Below, one piece after another: positions 19,637 to 28,754 of a stretch of DNA of 64,000 nucleotides. A model generated the notes under the pieces. It was not told where the DNA came from. It searched no databases and saw nothing but the letters and a program-made list of their open reading frames with translations. Position numbers and translations under genes: made by a program. Numbering within the stretch: the stretch's first letter is position 1; every line of letters begins with the position of its first letter. Source of the DNA: Sideroxydans sp. (GTDB lineage Bacteria > Pseudomonadota > Gammaproteobacteria > Burkholderiales > Gallionellaceae); assembly GCA_024636935.1 (NCBI GenBank), contig JAGXGC010000007.1:1-64000 (forward strand), given 5' to 3'.

Positions 19637-20197
19637 ATGCATAACAAGATGAAATCAATGATCCTGCTGGCGGCCCTGCTGGGCGCGACCGGTGCGGCGC
19701 AGGCCGAAGAATCCGTGTGGACCTGGCTGGGCAGCATCTGGCGCCAGAACGAAGTGAATGCAGTGAGCAATGCCGCCTGGCAGGAGGAGTGTGGTTCCTG
19801 TCACTTCGCCTACCAGCCCGGCCTGTTGCCCACTCAATCGTGGGATAAGTTGCTTGACGCCAAGGCACTGGAAGACCACTTTGGCGAGAACGCCGAACTG
19901 GATGCTGACACTTTGAAGGAAGTCCAAGCTTTCGCACAGGAGAATGCTGCGGATAAGTCTTGGTACAAGCGTGCACGCAAGATCGCCAAGGCAACTGAGA
20001 ACGGTGAAGCACCGCTGCGCATCACCGAGGTGCGTTACATCAAGCGCAAGCACAACGAGATCCCCGAGAAGATGATCAAGGGTAACAAGGATGTGAAGTC
20101 TTTGAGCTACTGCGACGCTTGCCACACCCAAGCCAAGAAGGGCGTGTTCGATGAGGACACCGTGCGCATCCCCAACTATCCAGATTGGGAAGATTGA
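19637..20197 (+). CDS. Diheme cytochrome c (DHC), redox partner of SHP
   Basis: A 186-residue periplasmic protein with a signal peptide (1-23, ending AQA|EE) and two heme motifs, CGSCH at 52-56 near the N-terminus and CDACH at 159-163 near the C-terminus, the spacing of the DHC family. The stretch PLRITEVRYIKRKHNEIP is also typical. DHC carries electrons from the membrane cytochrome b561 to SHP. A ribosome binding site (CCGGAGA) sits before the ATG. It is last in the operon, and a strong hairpin-plus-T terminator follows 26 bases after its stop. Confidence 0.9.
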   Translation: MHNKMKSMILLAALLGATGAAQAEESVWTWLGSIWRQNEVNAVSNAAWQEECGSCHFAYQPGLLPTQSWDKLLDAKALEDHFGENAELDADTLKEVQAFAQENAADKSWYKRARKIAKATENGEAPLRITEVRYIKRKHNEIPEKMIKGNKDVKSLSYCDACHTQAKKGVFDEDTVRIPNYPDWED

Positions 20198-20222
20198 TCC
20201 GGTCAGATCGTTGCAATATCAG

Positions 20223-20248
20223 AGGGCAGCTTCGGCTGCCCTTTTTTA
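20223..20248 (+). terminator. Rho-independent terminator of the cytochrome operon
   Basis: AGGGCAGC, loop TTCG, GCTGCCCT: a perfect 8-base-pair stem with a stable UUCG-type tetraloop, followed by a run of T. It lies directly downstream of the diheme cytochrome gene. Confidence 0.93.
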
Positions 20249-20255
20249 TCGCCAG

Positions 20256-20276
20256 ATATAGGCAGGTATATAGACC
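20256..20276. promoter_or_regulatory. ATATAG direct repeat, 12-base spacing, upstream of the DUF898 gene
   Basis: ATATAGGC and ATATAGACC begin 12 bases apart, about one helix turn, 75 bases before the DUF898 start. A near-identical pair with the same spacing lies upstream of the CZB gene at 62165-62185. This may be a shared operator; no regulator can be named. Confidence 0.4.
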
Positions 20277-20350
20277 TTCTTGCCTATCGTTTTTTTCCGG
20301 TGCTGCCGCTATAGTGTGCCGCGCGACCTATAAATCCATCAGGAGAAGAC

Positions 20351-21334
20351 ATGCAGGCACAACAGGAACATGCATTCGAGTTCACTGGCAAGGGCTGGGA
20401 GTATTTCAAGATTTGGATCGTCAATCTGCTACTGTCCATCCTCACGCTGGGCATCTATAGTGCATGGGCAAAAGTGCGTCGCTTGCAGTATTTCTATCGC
20501 AACACACGACTGGCCGATGCCAGCTTTGAATACCACGGCACACCCATCGCCATCCTCAAGGGACGGCTCATCGCCTTTGCCTTGCTGGTGATCTATACCG
20601 TGGCGGGGAATCTGAATCCGCTGCTGGCCATTCTAGCTTTCGTGCTGCTCGCAGCCGTGATGCCCTGGTTGATCGTGCGCTCTCTGCGCTTCAAACTTTA
20701 CAACAGTAGCTATCGCGGTCTGCGTTTCGGTTTCGCGGGGAGTGATGGGGCGGCCTATACCGTGTTCCTGTTGTTTCCCATTCTGACCGTGCTGACGCTG
20801 TACCTGCTGGCACCGTTCACGCATTACAAGATCAAGCAATATCAGCACAACAATAGCCGTTTTGGTGACACCTTCTTCCGTTTCGATGCCTCGGCGGGGA
20901 GTTTCTATGGCATCTATCTCAAGGCATTCGGTTTGTTAGTGCTGGCGGGTGTGTTCTTCGGCATCTCGGTCGCTCTGCATATGCCATGGCTGGCCTTGAT
21001 CCTGCCGCTGTTCTATCTGTACATCGCGGGCTTTATAGCAGTACGGTTGCCCAACCTGATCTGGAGCAAGACCGGTTTGGGCGAGCATGACTTGTATAGC
21101 CGCATGGCAGTCGGCAAATACCTGTGGATCGCGCTTACCAATCTGCTGGGTATCGTGTTTACGTTGGGCTTGTACATCCCATTCGCGCAGATACGCATGG
21201 CACGTTACAAATTCAGCTGCATGGGCTTGTTGGCACAGGGTGATATAGCCGAGTTCGTGGCAGGGCAGGTGCAGGCGGATAGCGCCACCGGTGAAGAGAC
21301 CGCCGAGATGTTCGATCTGGATATCTCGCTCTGA
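20351..21334 (+). CDS. DUF898 (YjgN-like) inner-membrane protein
   Basis: A 327-residue polytopic membrane protein of the DUF898/YjgN family. The hallmark start is FTGKGWEYFKIWIVNLLLS followed by LTLGIYSAWAKVRRLQYFY, and the same pattern recurs in the second half (YLWIALTNLLGIVFTLGLY, then IPFAQIRMARYKF), so the protein looks like an internal duplication. Eight or more hydrophobic helices are visible. The family function is unknown. A clear ribosome binding site (AGGAGAAGAC) precedes ATG 20351. The stop overlaps the start of the M48 peptidase gene by one base (TGATG), so the two are translationally coupled; this pairing suggests that the two products work together in the envelope. Confidence 0.9.
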   Translation: MQAQQEHAFEFTGKGWEYFKIWIVNLLLSILTLGIYSAWAKVRRLQYFYRNTRLADASFEYHGTPIAILKGRLIAFALLVIYTVAGNLNPLLAILAFVLLAAVMPWLIVRSLRFKLYNSSYRGLRFGFAGSDGAAYTVFLLFPILTVLTLYLLAPFTHYKIKQYQHNNSRFGDTFFRFDASAGSFYGIYLKAFGLLVLAGVFFGISVALHMPWLALILPLFYLYIAGFIAVRLPNLIWSKTGLGEHDLYSRMAVGKYLWIALTNLLGIVFTLGLYIPFAQIRMARYKFSCMGLLAQGDIAEFVAGQVQADSATGEETAEMFDLDISL

Positions 21335-22356
21335 TGGTCGCTGCGCAATATTTCGATGGCCGGACGTCTGCCGCCCAAGTGGTGACGCTGACAAGCGACG
21401 GCGAGTGGCTTCAACTGCGGGGCGAAGTGTTGACACGCCAGTGGTTGATGCGGGATGTCAAAGTCTCCGAGCGGTTGGGTGATACGCCGCGCCGTATCGA
21501 GTTGCCCGATGGCGGGCATTGCGAAGTGGGTGACCAAGTCGCGCTGGAGTCACTGTTGAAGCAGGCCGGCTACCGTGGCAGCTGGCTGGATGGCATGCAG
21601 CACAGTATGCGCTGGGCAATGCTTTCGGCTGTGCTCATCATCGTGGCGTTTGCAGCAGCCTATCGTTACCTGTTGCCCTGGGGCGCAGGAGTCGTCGCGC
21701 AAAGCATACCGCCAGCCATGTTGCAGAAGCTGGGCGCCTCATCCTTGCAGACGCTGGATAAATTGATGCTAGAGCCGAGCAAGCTGCCAGCCGAACGCCA
21801 GCAGGCGCTACGCGCAGCCTATGCCAAGTTGGCGGCCTTACCAGATGCGCAGCTCGACTACCAAATCGAATTCCGCAGCGCCCCGCAGATCGGCCCCAAC
21901 GCGTTCGCCCTGCCGGATGGAAACATCGTCATGCTGGATGAACTGGTCGCACTCACCAAGAACGATGACGAGATACTCGCGGTGCTGGCCCACGAACGCG
22001 GCCACGTCGAGCAACGCCACGCCTTGCGCATGGTGTTGCAGAGTTCGGCGGTAGGTCTGGTGATGACTTGGTATATGGGCGATGTCAGCTCATTGCTGGC
22101 GACAGTGCCCGCGATGATGGTGCAAGCCAGTTATTCGCGCGACATGGAACGTGAAGCAGATGATTACGCTTCGCGCTCCTTGAGTCTGAATGGACTTTCG
22201 CCCTGCCTGCTGACCGATATCCTGCGGAAACTGGAAGCCGCGCATGTCCAACGTCAAGGCGAAGCTGAGAACAATAAAAAAGGATCGGTGATGGACTATC
22301 TGGCCGGCCATCCGGCCACACAGGAGCGTTCCGCATTGCTGTGCCCCGCGCATTGA
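21334..22356 (+). CDS. M48-family membrane metallopeptidase
   Basis: A 340-residue protein with a cytoplasmic N-terminal part of about 85 residues that is rich in charged residues, a transmembrane helix near 93-113, and a C-terminal M48 zinc peptidase domain. The zinc motif HERGH is at 220-224, and the third ligand is probably in DMEREADDYA, the usual ExxxD element. The PNAFALPDGNIVMLDELV stretch is also typical of M48. The family includes HtpX- and BepA-like quality-control proteases. Coupled to the DUF898 gene by a one-base overlap. The substrate is unknown. Confidence 0.9.
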   Translation: MVAAQYFDGRTSAAQVVTLTSDGEWLQLRGEVLTRQWLMRDVKVSERLGDTPRRIELPDGGHCEVGDQVALESLLKQAGYRGSWLDGMQHSMRWAMLSAVLIIVAFAAAYRYLLPWGAGVVAQSIPPAMLQKLGASSLQTLDKLMLEPSKLPAERQQALRAAYAKLAALPDAQLDYQIEFRSAPQIGPNAFALPDGNIVMLDELVALTKNDDEILAVLAHERGHVEQRHALRMVLQSSAVGLVMTWYMGDVSSLLATVPAMMVQASYSRDMEREADDYASRSLSLNGLSPCLLTDILRKLEAAHVQRQGEAENNKKGSVMDYLAGHPATQERSALLCPAH

Positions 22357-22384
22357 TTCGCTTGCTGCGGTATCATCGCGCGCC

Positions 22385-23266
22385 ATGAAAAAGCCATCCG
22401 ATTCCCTTTCCCGTTTCCTGTTCGAAAACCTGCCCCTGCGCGGCGAGATCGTGCGTTTAGACGATGTCTGGCAGCATGTGATCGACCGCCACGACTACCC
22501 GACCGTCCTGCGCGACATGATGGGTGAGCTATGCGCCGCTGCCGTATTGTTGGCTGCCACACTCAAGCTGGACGGCTCCATGATTTTGCAAGTACACGGT
22601 ACGGGCGCGGTGAAGCTGCTGGTGGTGGAATGTAGTGGCGATATGGAATTACGTGCCACTGCCAAGTGGGAGGGCGAGCTAACGCACGGCAGATTGCAAG
22701 ATATGGTCGGTGACGGACGCTTCGTCATCACCCTCGATCCCAAAGACGGAGGGCAGGCCTATCAAGGCATCGTGCCGCTGGAAGGCGACAGCATCGCCGA
22801 GATATTGGAAGGCTACATGACTCGCTCCGAACAATTGCAGACGCGTTTGTGGTTGGCGGCGGACGGGAAAAGTGCCGGTGGCATGCTGTTGCAAAAGCTG
22901 CCGGAGCAGGGGGAACTAAACGACGAGGATGTGTGGGATCGTGCGACCAAGTTGGCGGACACGCTCAAACCGGAAGAGATCTTAAATCTGTCAGCAGGAG
23001 ATCTGGTGCATCGCCTTTACCACGAAGAAGATATCCGCATGTTCGACGCTCAGTCCGTGGTATTTCGCTGTACCTGCTCGCGCGACAACGTCGCCAACAT
23101 GCTGCGCATGATCGGACGGGAAGAGGTGGATGAGATATTGGCCGAGCGCGAAGAGATCGAAGTGCACTGCGAGTTCTGCAACGAACGCTATGTGTTCGAC
23201 AAGGTGGATGCGGACGCGGTGTTTGTAGAGGTGCCGGCGGTCACCGCCAGCAAGACCGTGCACTAG
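22385..23266 (+). CDS. hslO: Hsp33 redox-regulated chaperone
   Basis: A 293-residue cytoplasmic holdase activated by oxidative unfolding. The four zinc-binding cysteines are in the order C229-x-C231 (FRCTCSRD) and C262-x2-C265 (VHCEFCNERY), as in Hsp33. The N-terminal domain contains the typical LRGEIVRLDDVWQHVI and LKLDGSMILQVHG stretches. The length agrees with the family. The gene follows the M48 peptidase gene after 28 bases and is followed by repeat copy A. Confidence 0.96.
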   Translation: MKKPSDSLSRFLFENLPLRGEIVRLDDVWQHVIDRHDYPTVLRDMMGELCAAAVLLAATLKLDGSMILQVHGTGAVKLLVVECSGDMELRATAKWEGELTHGRLQDMVGDGRFVITLDPKDGGQAYQGIVPLEGDSIAEILEGYMTRSEQLQTRLWLAADGKSAGGMLLQKLPEQGELNDEDVWDRATKLADTLKPEEILNLSAGDLVHRLYHEEDIRMFDAQSVVFRCTCSRDNVANMLRMIGREEVDEILAEREEIEVHCEFCNERYVFDKVDADAVFVEVPAVTASKTVH

Positions 23267-23299
23267 CAGGGCAGCAAAACTACTGCGGCGACCATTTGC

Positions 23300-23373
23300 T
23301 GCGTTGCAGCGGTGCTCGAAATCCTCATGTATCCGCAATACATTCCGGTTTCTCCGCGCTGTGCGCCTTGTAA
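23300..23373. repeat. Structured intergenic repeat, copy A
   Basis: This stretch matches a second one at 25074-25147 over about 70 bases (shared ATCCTCATGTA, ACATTCCGGTT, GTGCGCCTTGTA). The centre is an inverted repeat, ATGTAT-CCGCA-ATACAT at 23327-23343. In copy B the same arms read ATGTAC and GTACAT, so the stem has changed on both sides while staying paired. Weaker outer pairing extends the hairpin. It lies between hslO and the convergent FAD protein gene. Confidence 0.7.
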
Positions 23374-23386
23374 CTGGCCGTCCTCG

Positions 23387-25000
23387 CTACGTTTTGATGA
23401 CCTGCTGAATTTTCAATATATCCAGCGCGACGGCTTCGGCTACTTCGATGCCATCCACCGCTGCTGACAATATCCCGCCCGCATAACCCGCGCCTTCTCC
23501 GGCCGGATACAAACCCTTGATGTTGATGCTCTGGTAGTTCTCGCCGCGTTTAACGCGTATCGGTGACGAAGTGCGTGTCTCCACGCCGGTCAGCAGCGCA
23601 TCGTCCATGTCGAAACCTTTGATCTGTTGGCCGAACGCGGGCAATGCTTCGCGAATGGCTTCGATAGCGTAGTCGGGCAGGGCGGTAGACAGGTCGGTAG
23701 GCGTCACGCCGGGCGTGTAGGACGGCACGACTTCGCCCAGTTCAGTCGAGGGGCGACCCGCCAGAAAGTCACCCACACGTTGCGCCGGCGCGCTGTAATC
23801 TTTACCGCCCAATTCGAACGCGCGCGATTCCCACTTGCGTTGGAATTCCACGCCCGCCAGCACGTCGCCGGGATAGTCATCTGGGGTGATGCTGACCACG
23901 ATGCCACTGTTGGCGTTGCGTTCGTTGCGTGAATATTGGCTCATGCCGTTGGTCACTACGCGGCCTTCCTCTGAAGTCGCGGCCACCACCGTGCCGCCGG
24001 GGCACATGCAGAAGCTGTACACCGCACGACCGTTTTTGGCGTGATGCACCAGTTTGTAATCCGCCGCGCCCAGCAATTCATTGCCTGCGTTCGCACCGAA
24101 GCGCGCACGGTCGATGACCGACTGTGGATGTTCGATGCGGAAGCCGATGGAGAAGGGTTTGGCTTCCATGTACACGCCGCGCTTGAGCAGCATCTCAAAG
24201 GTGTCGCGCGCGCTGTGGCCGACGGCCAGCACCACATGCTTGGTGGCGATGCGCTCGCCGTTCGCCAGCACCACGCCGCACACTTCGTCATTCTCGATCT
24301 CGATGTCTTCCACGCGGCTCTGGAAGCGTATCTCCGCGCCGAGTTGCTCCATCTCGTGGCGCATCTGTTCCACCATGCCGACCAAGCGGAAGGTGCCGAT
24401 GTGCGGTTTGCTCACGTACAAGATCTCTTCCGGCGCACCTGCCTTGACGAACTCGGCCATCACCTTGCGCCCGTAGAACTTAGGGTCTTTGATACCGCTG
24501 TAGAGCTTGCCGTCGGAGAAGGTGCCAGCACCGCCCTCGCCGAACTGCACGTTCGATTCCGGATCGAGCTTGCCTTTGCGCCATAGTCCCCAAGTGTCCT
24601 TGGTGCGTTCGCGTACTTCTTTGCCGCGTTCGAGGATGATGGGTTTGAAACCCATTTGCGCCAACAGCAGTCCAGCGAAGATGCCGCAGGGGCCGGTGCC
24701 GATCACTACTGGGCGTTCGCTCAAGCCATCTGGGGCTTGTGCTATCACCTGGTAGCGCATGTTGGGAGCTTGGGCCACATGCGTGATGTTCTTCTTCAGT
24801 AGCGCGGCCTCGTTCTTCACCTCCACATCCACGGTATAGACGAACTTGATGGCGTTCCGTTTACGCGCGTCATGGCCGCGCCGGAAGATGGAAAAAGTGG
24901 TCAGATCATCCGCCGCGATGCCGAGCCGCTTGAGAATAGCGGCCTGCAGATCGGGTTCTGGATGGGTGATCGGAAGGCGGATTTCGGTGAGTCTTAACAT
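23387..25000 (-). CDS. FAD-dependent dehydrogenase-like protein (COG2509)
   Basis: A 537-residue protein of the uncharacterised NAD(P)/FAD-dependent family related to YhiN/HI0933 and geranylgeranyl-reductase-type flavoproteins. After an N-terminal ferredoxin-like region of about 85 residues, the dinucleotide-binding motif VIGTGPCGIFAGLLLAQMG lies near 97-115, followed by GEGGAGTFSDGKLYSGI. A second signature, CMCPGGTVVAATSE, and the C-terminal LYPAGEGAGYAGGILSAAVDG close the FAD site. The substrate is unknown. ATG 25000 opens with LRLTEIRLPITHPE, the family start. The gene is convergent with hslO, divergent from radA, and has a copy of the same intergenic repeat on each side. Confidence 0.88.
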   Translation of the reverse strand: MLRLTEIRLPITHPEPDLQAAILKRLGIAADDLTTFSIFRRGHDARKRNAIKFVYTVDVEVKNEAALLKKNITHVAQAPNMRYQVIAQAPDGLSERPVVIGTGPCGIFAGLLLAQMGFKPIILERGKEVRERTKDTWGLWRKGKLDPESNVQFGEGGAGTFSDGKLYSGIKDPKFYGRKVMAEFVKAGAPEEILYVSKPHIGTFRLVGMVEQMRHEMEQLGAEIRFQSRVEDIEIENDEVCGVVLANGERIATKHVVLAVGHSARDTFEMLLKRGVYMEAKPFSIGFRIEHPQSVIDRARFGANAGNELLGAADYKLVHHAKNGRAVYSFCMCPGGTVVAATSEEGRVVTNGMSQYSRNERNANSGIVVSITPDDYPGDVLAGVEFQRKWESRAFELGGKDYSAPAQRVGDFLAGRPSTELGEVVPSYTPGVTPTDLSTALPDYAIEAIREALPAFGQQIKGFDMDDALLTGVETRTSSPIRVKRGENYQSINIKGLYPAGEGAGYAGGILSAAVDGIEVAEAVALDILKIQQVIKT

Positions 25001-25073
25001 GCGCGCTATTCTACCCGAGGCGAACTACGTTATCCTTGCGGCGCCCCCATAAATTCAGTGGTCGGGCGAATTA

Positions 25074-25147
25074 CGGCGTTGCGCGGTACTCGCAATCCTC
25101 ATGTACCTATCGTACATTCCGGTTGCTGCGTTCCGTGCGCCTTGTAC
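25074..25147. repeat. Structured intergenic repeat, copy B
   Basis: Second copy of the element at 23300-23373, in the same orientation. The core hairpin is ATGTAC-CTATC-GTACAT (25101-25117), and outer pairing GCGC...GCGC and CGCA...TGCG makes a long imperfect stem. It lies in the 200-base gap between the FAD protein gene and radA, where it could also form part of the radA leader. Confidence 0.7.
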
Positions 25148-25200
25148 TTCATCACGACAACAGAATTACTGGGCGCGCCGAAGACCTATCGAGACAAATC

Positions 25201-26562
25201 ATGGCAAAAGCAAAAACGATCTATAGCTGTACTGAATGTGGCGGTCAGGTATCCAAGTGGCAGGGACAATGTCCGCACTGCGGTGAATGGAATACCTTGG
25301 TCGAATCCGTGGCTGAAGCAGCGCCAGCGGCAGGCAAGAACCGCTACAGCGCTTTGGCAGCATCCGGCAAGCTGCAACAATTGGCCGAAGTGGAAGCCAG
25401 CGAAGTGTCGCGTACGCCGACCGGTATCGCCGAGTTCGACCGTGTGTTGGGTGGCGGCTTGGTGGAAGGCGGCGTGGTGCTGATCGGCGGCGATCCCGGC
25501 ATCGGAAAATCCACGCTGTTGTTGCAAGCTTTGGCGCATCTGTCTGCCACGAAGAAAGTGCTCTACGTCAGCGGCGAAGAATCCGCGCAGCAGATCGCTT
25601 TACGTGCCAAACGTCTTTCGCTGGATGCAAGCGAAGTGCATCTTCTTCCCGAGATCCAGCTGGAAAAGATCCAGTCCACGGTCGCCCACGAGAAACCGCA
25701 AGTGGTGGTGATCGATTCCATCCAGACCGTGTATTCCGAACAACTCACCTCGGCCCCCGGCTCGGTGGCGCAGGTGCGCGAATGTGCGGCCCAGCTCACA
25801 CGCATCGCCAAGAGCGCAGGGGTGACCATCATTCTGGTCGGACATGTGACTAAAGAAGGCGCACTGGCTGGGCCGCGCGTGCTGGAACACATTGTCGACA
25901 CCGTGCTGTATTTTGAGGGCGATACGCATTCCAGCTTCCGCCTCATCCGCGCGTTCAAGAACCGTTTCGGTGCGGTGAACGAACTGGGCGTTTTTGCCAT
26001 GACTGAGAAGGGATTGCGCGAGGTGAGCAATCCCTCCGCACTGTTTTTGTCGCAGCATGGTGCGCAAGTCGCAGGTTCCTGCGTGATGGTGACGCAGGAA
26101 GGCACGCGACCTTTGTTGGTGGAGATACAAGCACTGCTCGATGATTCGCACTCACCTACACCGCGCCGCTTGTCGTTGGGGCTGGAACAGAATCGTCTCG
26201 CCATGTTGCTCGCAGTTCTTCATCGTCATGCGGGCATCGCCTGTTTCGATCAGGATGTGTTCATCAACGCCGTGGGCGGGGTGAAGATCACCGAGCCGGG
26301 TGCTGACCTTGCCGTGTTGCTCGCCATCGTCTCGTCGCTCAAGAACAAACCGCTACCGGAAAAGATGGTGGTGTTCGGTGAAGTCGGCTTGGCAGGCGAG
26401 GTGCGTCCCGTGCAGCGCGGACAGGAGCGTTTGAAGGAGGCCGCCAAACTTGGCTTTACCCATGCCATCATCCCCAAGGCCAACGCACCCAAGCACAAGA
26501 TCGAAGGCATGCAAGTCATCGCCGTGGATCGTGTGGAAGATGCGGTAGAAAAGATGCGATGA
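25201..26562 (+). CDS. radA: DNA repair protein RadA
   Basis: A 453-residue RecA-like helicase that aids branch migration in recombinational repair. It has the N-terminal zinc finger (C10, C13, C24, C27), Walker A GGDPGIGKST at 96-105, the RadA-specific KNRFG motif at 253-257, and a Lon-like C-terminal domain (NAVGGVKITEPGADLAVLLA). ATG 25201 is the standard start; the frame is open upstream across repeat copy B, but that part has no RadA character. The stop overlaps the next start (ATGA), so radA is coupled to the cyclase gene. Confidence 0.97.
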   Translation: MAKAKTIYSCTECGGQVSKWQGQCPHCGEWNTLVESVAEAAPAAGKNRYSALAASGKLQQLAEVEASEVSRTPTGIAEFDRVLGGGLVEGGVVLIGGDPGIGKSTLLLQALAHLSATKKVLYVSGEESAQQIALRAKRLSLDASEVHLLPEIQLEKIQSTVAHEKPQVVVIDSIQTVYSEQLTSAPGSVAQVRECAAQLTRIAKSAGVTIILVGHVTKEGALAGPRVLEHIVDTVLYFEGDTHSSFRLIRAFKNRFGAVNELGVFAMTEKGLREVSNPSALFLSQHGAQVAGSCVMVTQEGTRPLLVEIQALLDDSHSPTPRRLSLGLEQNRLAMLLAVLHRHAGIACFDQDVFINAVGGVKITEPGADLAVLLAIVSSLKNKPLPEKMVVFGEVGLAGEVRPVQRGQERLKEAAKLGFTHAIIPKANAPKHKIEGMQVIAVDRVEDAVEKMR

Positions 26563-28412
26563 CAGAAAAACTGGAAGAGATAAGAGGCGCCATGATGGCC
26601 GCGCAGAAGACCGGCGACCATCTGAAGGAACACGACCTCGCACAAGCAGGTCTGCGCCTGAGTCCTGACGATGAATTCTTCCAGTATTGCGCGGTGCTGT
26701 CGCTGTCGCGCTGCAATGCAAAACAGCGTGCGCTGGATGCCTTCTATTCATACAAGTTGCACCAGAGCCAGAATGAATATGTGCGTGCACTTGAGCCGCG
26801 CATGCTGAAAGACCTTGCTTTCTTCGAAGTGGATATCACGCAGCCCAAACCTTTCGAAGGCATCGGTACAGAGCACTTTTACACGGCAGCCGTAACTTAC
26901 CATAAAGCCTACAATCATTTTGGCGGACACTATTCAGCCATCAATGCTGCCACGCTATACATGCTTTCTGGTTCAGCTTCCAGCGCACGCGCGCTGGCAG
27001 AAGTGGCTATCGAGCTGGCAAAGAAAGACACCGGGCCGCGCTTCTTTCCGTTGGCGACCCTGTCCGAAGCCTATCTGTTGCTGGATAAGCCGATAGAGGC
27101 AAGTGAAGCGATACGCGAGGCAGCGACTTATAACCAGAACAACCTGCTTACTCGCGCGCGCATGAATCGCCAGTTGCGCCTGGTGTGCAGCTACATGGGC
27201 ATCGACCAGAAAATCGTCGACCCCATGCTGCCGGAGACCGTGTTGCACTATTGCGGCCACATCTTTGACAGCCATCGGCCATTGGATGCTTCGGCCGAAG
27301 CAGCATTGCTGAAACGGATAGACCAAGTACTAGCCGAAAACGATTGCGTGATCGCCTACGGTTCACTTGCAGCCGGTTCGGACATCCTGTTCGCAGAAAC
27401 TGTGTTGGCGCAGGGTGGTGAACTCAATGTGTGGTTGCCTTTCGCGGTCGATACCTTTTGCGATATTTCTGTACGGCCTGCCGGTGAGCAATGGGTGGAG
27501 CGTTTTCATCGCTGCTTGGAACAAGCAAACCTTGTCTCTTTCGCCACCGAGTCCGACTTCCTAGGTGAAGACTCGCTGTTCAAATATTGCGCGGAAATAT
27601 CGATGGGCATGGCTGTGATGCGCGCTAGTTCGCTGCAAGCTAAAGTCATGCAAGTTTCCGTCTGGGATCGCGTGGTGTCCGACCAGCAATCAAGCACTTT
27701 CTCCAATATCAGCAAGTGGCAATCACTAGGACATCGTGCAGAGATCATCGACAGTCCGGTGCATCTGCCACAAGCCGTGGTGCGCAAGTTCGGCCAGCAC
27801 CATCCCACCATGCGTCGCGAGCCGCACGCCATTCTGTTCTCCGATGTGCGCGGCTTCAGCAAGCTGAGCGATAGCGGCGTGGTCTGGTTCTTCAATGAAC
27901 TGCACCCGGTGTTGGCCGCGGTCATAGATCGATATCGGGACGATGTTCAATTCGTAGATACCTGGGGCGATGCCATCTATCTGGTCGCGCGCAAAGCATC
28001 CACCGTCGCCCACATTGCCGCCGAACTGAATGACGCGATGAACAGCATAGACCAGACGCACTTAAAGTTGGATGAACCACTGATGCTGCGCATCGGCCTG
28101 CACTATGGCCCCGTCTATAAACTGCGTGACCATCTGGCACAGACCGTCACCTACGCCAGCACCGATGTCACCAAAACCGCCCGCATAGAACCCGTCACCC
28201 CACCCGGCGAGATATTCGGCACCGAACCATTAGTCGCCATGCTGGAGCTGGAAGGCGAACATTGGGCACGTTACCGCTATGCGGGAACCCTTCAAAGCGC
28301 AAAGGGTTTTGGCGCATTCCGCATGTTCCACATCACGCCTTTAGCGCGACGCGAAGCGCTTTACTGCTCGCTGGATAAGACAGGCCGCTTCGTGGCTTTC
28401 GGCCCTGCTTAA
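26559..28412 (+). CDS. Class III nucleotidyl cyclase with helical-repeat and SLOG-like regions
   Basis: A 617-residue soluble protein. Residues 1-230 are helical and TPR-like. Residues 232-400 contain GHIFDSHRPLD and a Rossmann-type stretch YGSLAAGSDILFAETVLAQG followed by LNVWLPF, which resembles SLOG nucleotide-binding folds (inference). The C-terminal domain (about 420-590) is a class III cyclase: first metal Asp D429 in FSDVRGFS, second D471 in WGDAIY, and TARIEPVTPPGE near the end. At the base-selecting position, normally Lys in adenylate and Glu in guanylate cyclases, D467 is found (VDTWGD), so the substrate cannot be assigned. It overlaps radA by 4 bases. Related three-part proteins occur in other proteobacteria, but I know of no assigned role. 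Confidence 0.82.
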   Translation: MTEKLEEIRGAMMAAQKTGDHLKEHDLAQAGLRLSPDDEFFQYCAVLSLSRCNAKQRALDAFYSYKLHQSQNEYVRALEPRMLKDLAFFEVDITQPKPFEGIGTEHFYTAAVTYHKAYNHFGGHYSAINAATLYMLSGSASSARALAEVAIELAKKDTGPRFFPLATLSEAYLLLDKPIEASEAIREAATYNQNNLLTRARMNRQLRLVCSYMGIDQKIVDPMLPETVLHYCGHIFDSHRPLDASAEAALLKRIDQVLAENDCVIAYGSLAAGSDILFAETVLAQGGELNVWLPFAVDTFCDISVRPAGEQWVERFHRCLEQANLVSFATESDFLGEDSLFKYCAEISMGMAVMRASSLQAKVMQVSVWDRVVSDQQSSTFSNISKWQSLGHRAEIIDSPVHLPQAVVRKFGQHHPTMRREPHAILFSDVRGFSKLSDSGVVWFFNELHPVLAAVIDRYRDDVQFVDTWGDAIYLVARKASTVAHIAAELNDAMNSIDQTHLKLDEPLMLRIGLHYGPVYKLRDHLAQTVTYASTDVTKTARIEPVTPPGEIFGTEPLVAMLELEGEHWARYRYAGTLQSAKGFGAFRMFHITPLARREALYCSLDKTGRFVAFGPA

Positions 28413-28754
28413 AGATTCCTCACAATGGGATTTATGGTTCGTTGGATTGGATGGGAGAATATTGAACTGCAGTAAGCGGCGGGAATAGCTAGTCAGAGCG
28501 GCCATTCTGATGGTCTTCTGTTCAGCCGAAGCTGAAGTTTGCTGATTTAGCTACCAACGGCAACTGTGCGCCTCATAGCAGTCAGAAATGTCCAGCGAAA
28601 TATGGACAATTCAGGTCGAGAACCTGACGTACAGAAGTTAGGCCAAAGCGGAAATTTAAAATAAGCGCTGCAATAATTCCGCCATCTGGACTTCGAAGTC
28701 ATACAAATCTCACTCAATCACTCCTATTAGCAACAATGAGTTTGCAGTTAATTT
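28413..28754. other. Intergenic stretch with no recognised feature
   Basis: 342 bases between the cyclase gene and the convergent CDF transporter gene. No ORF with a family resemblance, no hairpin-T terminator and no repeat copy was seen. It is richer in A and T than the flanking genes, which fits the start of an accessory region. Confidence 0.5.

Noticed and set aside
25036..25200. N-terminal extension of RadA
   Set aside because: The extra frame runs through repeat copy B and has no RadA homology; the ATG at 25201 gives the usual start and zinc finger.
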